Source: Candidatus Nitrosocosmicus agrestis
Lineage (GTDB): Archaea; Thermoproteota; Nitrososphaeria; Nitrososphaerales; Nitrososphaeraceae
Direction of reading: 5' to 3'
DNA length: 64,000 nucleotides
Assembly: GCF_008389435.1 (NCBI RefSeq)
Contig: NZ_VUYS01000004.1
Coordinates: 124,001-188,000, forward strand
In this document: one piece after another, positions 59,276 to 64,000 of the stretch
Numbering within the stretch: the first letter of the stretch is position 1
How the letters are laid out: every line of letters starts with the position of its first letter
The notes under the pieces: generated by a model
What the model was told of the DNA's origin: nothing
The model's database searches: none
The model's input: only the letters and a program-made list of their open reading frames with translations
Translations under genes and position numbers: made by a program

Positions 59276-59596
59276 TTAAATCTGTTGACTTTCCATACAA
59301 GAGGGTAACTTACCACCATGACTTTCACGGAAGGCTATTAGCATTTGATTCTTTACTTCTTCATGATTCTTTGTAATTAAATAACTAAAGCGTTTTGCCT
59401 TACCAACACAAGGATCATACATAAATTCTAACAATGATTGTTTTACATTCATACTGCTACCAATATACAAGATTTTCATACTGGCGTGAACTTTAAACAC
59501 TCCAGCCTGATCAGGTACGGTAGAAGATATAATTTCAGGGTCACCAAAATCTAACCAATCAGACCAGATTTGTTCTTCATTATCTTTGTTTTGCAT
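59276..59596 (-). CDS. GIY-YIG-like domain protein
   Basis: 106 residues. AGVFKVHASMKILYIGSSMN has the GIY-YIG plan: first motif GVF (Phe in place of the Tyr of GIY), ten residues later YIG, then helix VKQSLLEFMYDP where the usual Arg is absent, and a later helix VKNQMLIAFRESHGGKLPSC with a Glu that could be the catalytic one. With two key residues changed, nuclease activity is doubtful. Stand-alone single domain. Confidence 0.6.
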   Translation of the reverse strand: MQNKDNEEQIWSDWLDFGDPEIISSTVPDQAGVFKVHASMKILYIGSSMNVKQSLLEFMYDPCVGKAKRFSYLITKNHEEVKNQMLIAFRESHGGKLPSCMESQQI

Positions 59597-59997
59597 ATCT
59601 TTCTATTAACTTCCTACACTAGCATATAAAAATAATCCAAATCTAATCTTAAAGCATACATATTCATGATTTATTTCTTACCTTGAAAGTATTATCAACC
59701 ACAATAGGATTAATTGTTATTTAGAAATCACTTATTCCGAATTAAGATATTTGAGTGTTTAATTGATGACACAGTTCTAATAAAATTTTCAAAATTGGAA
59801 TTTTTTTATATAGTTAAAATTTGAACACACATACCAACGTGATCTAATACTATATTGAATTTTGCAGAAACTATTTAGATTCGAGCTGATAAATAGACAT
59901 TATTTCATCCTTTCATTGTTCTGATTCTAGTAAAGTAATTAGATCTTGATTTTTTAAAAAAACACATTTACTGTTGTATTAATTAGTCTATTAACAT
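59597..59997. other. Gene-free stretch between divergent genes
   Basis: 400 bp between the leftward GIY-YIG-like gene and the rightward SDR gene. Nothing besides presumed promoters. Confidence 0.5.
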
Positions 59998-60915
59998 ATG
60001 TCCGAAAATTACACTGAGGTGGCTGTTGTTACGGGTAGTTCATCAGGTATTGGATTTGAGACATGTTTAGAGATTGGTAGGAATGGATTTATTGTTTGTG
60101 CTACCATGAGAGACACGCAAAAATCTAAAGAACTTGAAAAAAAAGCAGAAAAAGAAAAGATTTCGCTAAAAGTGTATGAAATGGACGTCAATCACGATTT
60201 TTCGGTGAAAAATACTATTTCAGATATTGTAAAAAGTTATGGCAGAATAGATGTTGTGGTAAATAATGCTGGCTATGGTCTTTTTGGTGCTGTTGAGGAT
60301 CTATCAATTCAAGATATCAAGAGTCAATTCGAGACAAATGTCTTTGGCATTATAAGGGTAATCCAAAATGTCCTTCCTGCAATGAGAATGCAGTGTAGTG
60401 GAACGATAGTAAATATAAGTTCGCTTGCAGGTATAGCAGGATTTCCTTCTCAGAGCATTTATTGCGGTACAAAATATGCTGTGGAGGGAATATCAGAGGC
60501 ATTATCTTATGAATTAGGCCCATTAGGTATTAAGGTAGTGTTGATAGAACCAGGCGTAATTAATACTGAATTTGTACAAGACCTTGTTGTTCCTGATTTT
60601 AAGTATGATATCAATAAGAATGGCAAGATTATTAAAAACAATGAATCTGAGAATCAAAAATCGTCTGAATCTCTATACAATAAAACAATAGCTAAATTCT
60701 TAGAGTTTTACTTTAATGCCATGAGTAAAGCTCCCGGTCCGAACTTGGTCGCTACCGAAATACTAGCATCATATACAAAAGTAAACAGTAAAGAATATTC
60801 GGGAAATTTATTAAGGGTGCCAATTGGATCTGACGCCACAAAATACTCAAAACTTAAGAAAGATTTGTCAGACACTGAATTTCACAATTTAATAGTTGAT
60901 AATTTGTTGAAATAG
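59998..60915 (+). CDS. Short-chain dehydrogenase/reductase (classical)
   Basis: 305 residues. Intact cofactor loop VVTGSSSGIGFET, NNAG at 88-91, Ser141, Tyr154 and Lys158 (YCGTKYA), and the SDR closing loop LIEPGVINTEF. CATMRD after the second strand (with Arg/Asp) suggests NADP preference but this is not certain. Similar to retinol/17-beta-type or sorbose-reductase-like SDRs. It has a C-terminal extension (about 60 residues) containing a flexible Asn/Ser-rich part. Monocistronic. Confidence 0.92.
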   Translation: MSENYTEVAVVTGSSSGIGFETCLEIGRNGFIVCATMRDTQKSKELEKKAEKEKISLKVYEMDVNHDFSVKNTISDIVKSYGRIDVVVNNAGYGLFGAVEDLSIQDIKSQFETNVFGIIRVIQNVLPAMRMQCSGTIVNISSLAGIAGFPSQSIYCGTKYAVEGISEALSYELGPLGIKVVLIEPGVINTEFVQDLVVPDFKYDINKNGKIIKNNESENQKSSESLYNKTIAKFLEFYFNAMSKAPGPNLVATEILASYTKVNSKEYSGNLLRVPIGSDATKYSKLKKDLSDTEFHNLIVDNLLK

Positions 60916-61280
60916 CAATCTTTTCTTTAGTATAATGGATCTTTCTCTAATCAAAGAACAACAAAAAAATTACTATAGTATAATAAGAATAATGAGATAT
61001 TTTCTATAACTAGGTAATGGAGAAATGGCTCCGGTGTGAAGACTATTATAACAATCAGATCCCTTAATTTATGAGAATAAAAGAAAAAAATGAAACCATA
61101 TTTCAAACTAGTAAATAAATTGTTCAAAGTTTATACAGGGTTATAATTTACACTGTTTTTAGATATACTAGGATAAAAAGGATAAGAGATAGTGAAGGCG
61201 ACAAAATTATCATTGTATCCAAGATGTGACTTTATATAAAATTGCATATTTAAAAAAAAGTATTTGCAAAATAATGAAAT
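60916..61280. other. Gene-free stretch
   Basis: About 365 bp after the SDR gene, nothing seen. Confidence 0.45.
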
Positions 61281-61412
61281 CTAGAAAGTTGTCATTTTTG
61301 CATCAACATCATTTGAGGTTATTATAATGTCTATGATATTCAAATGACTAATGGAATCTTTTAATGGGTAATTATCTATTGTTTTCATCAGCTCATTGTA
61401 TAAATCTCTCAT
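61281..61412 (-). CDS. Small hypothetical protein, 43 residues
   Basis: MRDLYNELMKTIDNYPLKDS, then ISHLNIIDIIITSNDVDAKM and TTF: helix, turn, helix with good protein character and ATG start. Too short for standard gene calling. 112 bp downstream of the Rieske-flavodoxin gene on the same strand, so may belong to the same transcript. Confidence 0.5.
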   Translation of the reverse strand: MRDLYNELMKTIDNYPLKDSISHLNIIDIIITSNDVDAKMTTF

Positions 61413-61524
61413 TTTAAGATACACCAAATATTATTGTGAATAAATCCTATAACACATAGGATTTGAAAGTAATTGTCTCGTTTTGGCAAAAGATCTTTGG
61501 CTAAGGATGAAAAGAAGGATCTAA

Positions 61525-62628
61525 TTATTTTTTCATTTCTATTTTTCTAGCTTTTCTTCCTGAAAGTACAATTTTTTGTTTGACAAGATCACTTGCTATG
61601 ATTATTCTAGCCATTTCTACACTTCTCCTAGCCAAATCCTTTGCGCCTTCTTTTAAATCACTACTATTCTCAACATCGGAGATATTATTTTCCATATCTT
61701 CTGCAGACCACCCTCTAGAATGAGCGATGAACGGGAATTGAGGAAATAGGAAACCAAGTTCTGCAAAAAAGCCAAGCATGTGGCCAGCAACATCCTGAAC
61801 GTTATCCTGACCACCAGTTATAATAAAGGAGGCTATCTTATTCTTGATAAGGATTTTATTTCTGACGGTGATTTGATTCTGAATACAATTTAGTCGTTCA
61901 GCCATTTTATAATACAGTGAACTTGCCGCACCCCACCGAATTGGAGTTGACAAAATAATGACATCAGCCCAATGGACAAGTGCTTCGTAAACCTTATCCA
62001 ATTGATCATTAGAATCCATTTGTGTAATAGAGCATGGCCAAGTACAAGCTTGGGCACTTTTAGAATAATAACCCTCACAGCTTTTAAAGTTCAGATCATT
62101 TAAGCTTATCAACATAGTATTGCAATTCAAATCATTTTTTGCATATTCTAAGGCAATTTTGAGCAATTTTTCAGAGGTTGAATATCGGGGATTCTGTTTG
62201 TCCATTATTGTGGTAGAGATACCTACTACCCTAATAGGACCAGAGGTACGTACAGGTTCTCTAGATATAGGATGAGAAGGATGTGGTAGTTTATTTCGAG
62301 TTGTAGTAGGATTGAGATCGATGTATAAATCATTCTTCTCGATTTTAAGCCTATAACGAGGAACTCTATCATCTTCAAATCCAGGCTCGCCAAATCCAGT
62401 TATTCGATGAAATTTCCAGTTATGCCAAGGACACACCACATAATCTTCAGATAATTTCCCTTTTCCTAAGGGCCCTCCCAAGTGATTGCAAATATTAGAA
62501 ATAGCACCAAATTTTTCATCACAAAAAGACAAAGCAATGGTAAGTTTGTCATTGATCTTAATTTCTCTAAGAGATGGATCCTTAAAATCGTCGACTGTCC
62601 CTAACTTATACCAATTTTCGCCACTCAT
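61525..62628 (-). CDS. Rieske [2Fe-2S] - flavodoxin/NADPH-FMN reductase fusion
   Basis: 367 residues, two domains. Residues 1-107: Rieske ferredoxin, with ligands Cys47-His49 in CNHLGGPLG and Cys66-His69 in CPWHNWKFH. Linker 108-130 is Pro/Arg/Thr rich. Residues 131-310: flavodoxin-like NADPH-dependent FMN reductase, starting IRVVGISTTIMDKQNPRYST with the Ser/Thr phosphate loop, VIILSTPIRWGAASSLYYKM as the FMN-ring loop, and ASFIITGGQDNVQD. C-terminal tail basic. A single chain that could move electrons from NAD(P)H via FMN to the Rieske cluster and on to an oxygenase or other partner. No oxygenase gene is near. ATG 62628 start. Confidence 0.88.
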   Translation of the reverse strand: MSGENWYKLGTVDDFKDPSLREIKINDKLTIALSFCDEKFGAISNICNHLGGPLGKGKLSEDYVVCPWHNWKFHRITGFGEPGFEDDRVPRYRLKIEKNDLYIDLNPTTTRNKLPHPSHPISREPVRTSGPIRVVGISTTIMDKQNPRYSTSEKLLKIALEYAKNDLNCNTMLISLNDLNFKSCEGYYSKSAQACTWPCSITQMDSNDQLDKVYEALVHWADVIILSTPIRWGAASSLYYKMAERLNCIQNQITVRNKILIKNKIASFIITGGQDNVQDVAGHMLGFFAELGFLFPQFPFIAHSRGWSAEDMENNISDVENSSDLKEGAKDLARRSVEMARIIIASDLVKQKIVLSGRKARKIEMKK

Positions 62629-62936
62629 ATAGTAATATCATATCTTAATCAAAGTACTTTATTTAAGAATTGAACAAAACTTGACAACTTTGATGTGATC
62701 ATTTTGTTCTTAAAAGGGATATTAAACTTTAACAAAATGCCTCATTTAATTCAAATAACAGGTACAAATAGAATCGCAATTCATTAATCAAAATCAAAAA
62801 ACGAACTATGAGGAGAGTGTATCAAAAGACCAAAAAGAATATTATAAGTTTCTTCTTGCAGTCATGTAAGAAAAGATATGTGCATCACCATTATTGTTCT
62901 TAAAATCAATAATCAACCATACCTAATTATCTATGA
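62629..62936. other. Intergenic
   Basis: 308 bp, nothing besides the presumed promoter of the fusion gene. Confidence 0.45.
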
Positions 62937-63440
62937 TTAAACCAAATTTTTCATATCTAGTTTCTTAAACAGTAAAGTAATTACTTGGGCGGCATGGACA
63001 ATACTTTCAATCGTATCATAATATAAATTCTTGTTGAACCCATCAAAATAAATTGTCTTGCTTATTTCAATCGATTCCAAATTCTCTATTTCAATATCTT
63101 TAATATCAACCTGGGTATCAGATGGGTTATTTTTATCCAAGAATGCATAGTTTAAATTCATTTGCAAGAGTGCTAATTGGATATCGCTAAGAAATTCAAA
63201 ACCTTTATCTTTGAATTTGGAAATAACATTAAAAGTATTTTCATTAAATCGATAATAAGTGGATAGTTTGATAAGCTCTTCACTTTTGAAAATTGCAATG
63301 TTGTAGCCAAAATCATTTGATTTTACAGAGCCAATAAAATCTATCCCAAAAGATTCCCCCAGTGACTCATCTTGATCTAACTTTAGACCTGCTAATTCGG
63401 TCCATTTGTAAATTTTATTTAATATTTCCTGCATATCCAT
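62937..63440 (-). CDS. DUF2299/YbjN-like protein of unknown function
   Basis: 167 residues, intact. NKIYKWTELAGLKLDQDESL, FGYNIAIFKSEELIKLSTYY and DKGFEFLSDIQLALLQMNLN follow the order of archaeal DUF2299 and YbjN-like (type III secretion chaperone-fold) proteins: helix, strands, helix. C-terminal helix SIVHAAQVITLLFKKL. Placement is by pattern only. No neighbours on the same strand within 250 bp. Confidence 0.55.
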   Translation of the reverse strand: MDMQEILNKIYKWTELAGLKLDQDESLGESFGIDFIGSVKSNDFGYNIAIFKSEELIKLSTYYRFNENTFNVISKFKDKGFEFLSDIQLALLQMNLNYAFLDKNNPSDTQVDIKDIEIENLESIEISKTIYFDGFNKNLYYDTIESIVHAAQVITLLFKKLDMKNLV

Positions 63441-63742
63441 CTATCTACTAGAATTTTGAAGATAATAAATGGTCAGGTAATTTTATAAAATAGATTTTCT
63501 CCATATTCATACAACATTGCAAAAGAAATCCTAACTGTAATTTTATGGCCATATAATTATACATTTCTTTAACTTAACTTAGGGTTAAAAGCACAATATA
63601 TTACATCAATAATAATTGCTACCACTAGACAGCAGCGTAATATACGACATCAAAAAACATCAAAAATCTTTGCTCTTTCAATACAAGGTGTTTAGTCTTT
63701 ATGAAGTTTTTTTCTATATTAATAGAGTAGTAATAAACAAAG

Positions 63743-63753
63743 AAATTATATAC
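63743..63753 (+). promoter_or_regulatory. TATA box of the 63776 gene
   Basis: AAATTATATAC centred about 27 nt before the ATG at 63776, consistent with a leaderless transcript. Confidence 0.5.
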
Positions 63754-63775
63754 TATTACATTAATTTTCTCTTGT

Positions 63776-63976
63776 ATGAATAAATTTAGCGCATTTGTAG
63801 TTTTGAGCGTAATTGCAGCAGCTGCTCTCATGGGAGGAGCTATGATGGCACCAGTATTTGCACAAGACAACATGACCATGACAATGGATGGTAACTCAAC
63901 CATGCCGATGGACCATGGCAATATGACTATGAGTTATGATAACTCAACTGATATGGCCAGCAACTCAACAATGTAA
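63776..63976 (+). CDS. Small secreted Met-rich, sequon-rich peptide
   Basis: 66 residues. Signal peptide MNKFSAFVVLSVIAAAALMG ending at VFAQD (about residue 29). The mature 36 residues are dominated by Met, Asp, Asn, Ser and Thr: NMTMTMDGNSTMPMDHGNMT and then MSYDNSTDMASNSTM. It holds five N-x-S/T sequons and repeated Met-x-Met and MDH units like copper-binding Met motifs. Complete, ending TAA at 63976. Function unknown; could bind Cu(I) at the surface. Confidence 0.72.
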   Translation: MNKFSAFVVLSVIAAAALMGGAMMAPVFAQDNMTMTMDGNSTMPMDHGNMTMSYDNSTDMASNSTM

Positions 63977-64000
63977 TAGACCCTATATTTTTAGGTAGAA

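Noticed and set aside
1-64000. tRNA, rRNA and CRISPR
   Set aside because: Scanned for T-loop (GTTCGAATC-like) motifs with matching stems, GC-rich RNA islands and regularly spaced direct repeats; none found by eye. A tRNAscan-SE/Infernal run would settle it.

Overview
The window is AT-rich with low coding density. It reads as the chromosome of a soil-type ammonia-oxidising archaeon (Nitrososphaeria / Thaumarchaeota, closest in style to Nitrosocosmicus). The evidence is family-level: a two-domain multicopper oxidase, an acyl-sensor family typical of Nitrososphaera-like genomes, small secreted proteins with N-glycosylation sequons, archaeal TATA boxes placed about 26 nt before start codons (leaderless mRNAs), and an S. 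solfataricus-type zinc alcohol dehydrogenase. No amo, rRNA, tRNA or CRISPR locus is present, so the assignment is an inference.

Layout. 0-8.8 kb: decayed membrane and hypothetical genes, a membrane-anchored lectin-fold protein, a RadA-like protein that has lost its Walker A motif, a DUF72 protein, an amber-interrupted sensor gene and an aquaporin. 8.8-13 kb: almost gene-free, with short tandem repeats and RNA-like hairpins. 13-21.8 kb: SnoaL-like protein, two UspA proteins, a small putative zinc-binding protein, a CPA2 antiporter, a dead isochorismatase-family gene, glutamate dehydrogenase and a laccase-like copper oxidase. 22-27.4 kb: a VOC dioxygenase-like protein, a dead IS6-type element, a dead hsp20 and MarC. 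28.2-33.3 kb: a tight four-gene cluster (alcohol dehydrogenase, aldehyde dehydrogenase, type II NADH dehydrogenase, patatin lipase). 34-44 kb: decayed genes, a Cache sensor without output domain, CBS protein, MEDS-domain protein, a secreted protein with an (NASST)n array, and an SDR lacking its catalytic lysine. 44-53 kb: small membrane and secreted proteins, a CHRD protein, an IS6 element with intact 8-bp target duplication sitting inside another dead gene, and a broken MFS exporter. 53-64 kb: secreted TPR protein with a sequon in nearly every repeat, CDGSH Fe-S protein, winged-helix regulator, a second MEDS protein, a GIY-YIG-like protein, an intact SDR, a Rieske-flavodoxin fusion and a Met-rich secreted peptide.

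How the genes work together. The 28-33 kb cluster would oxidise an alcohol through aldehyde to acid and pass the NADH to the quinone pool, with a lipase as a possible source of substrate. Several proteins (the MEDS proteins, CBS protein, UspA pair, Cache domain and acyl-sensor remnant) are signalling parts without kinase domains. A whole group of secreted proteins carries dense N-X-S/T sequons, suggesting a heavily glycosylated cell surface.

The strongest overall signal is gene decay: at least a dozen recognisable coding remnants with frameshifts and with all three stop codons, so this is neither a recoding system nor dependent on one homopolymer error type. I did not find an undescribed defence or mobile system. 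The most novel candidates are the Rieske-flavodoxin fusion, the alcohol-to-quinone operon with lipase, the degenerate RadA paralogue and several unexplained structured intergenic elements.
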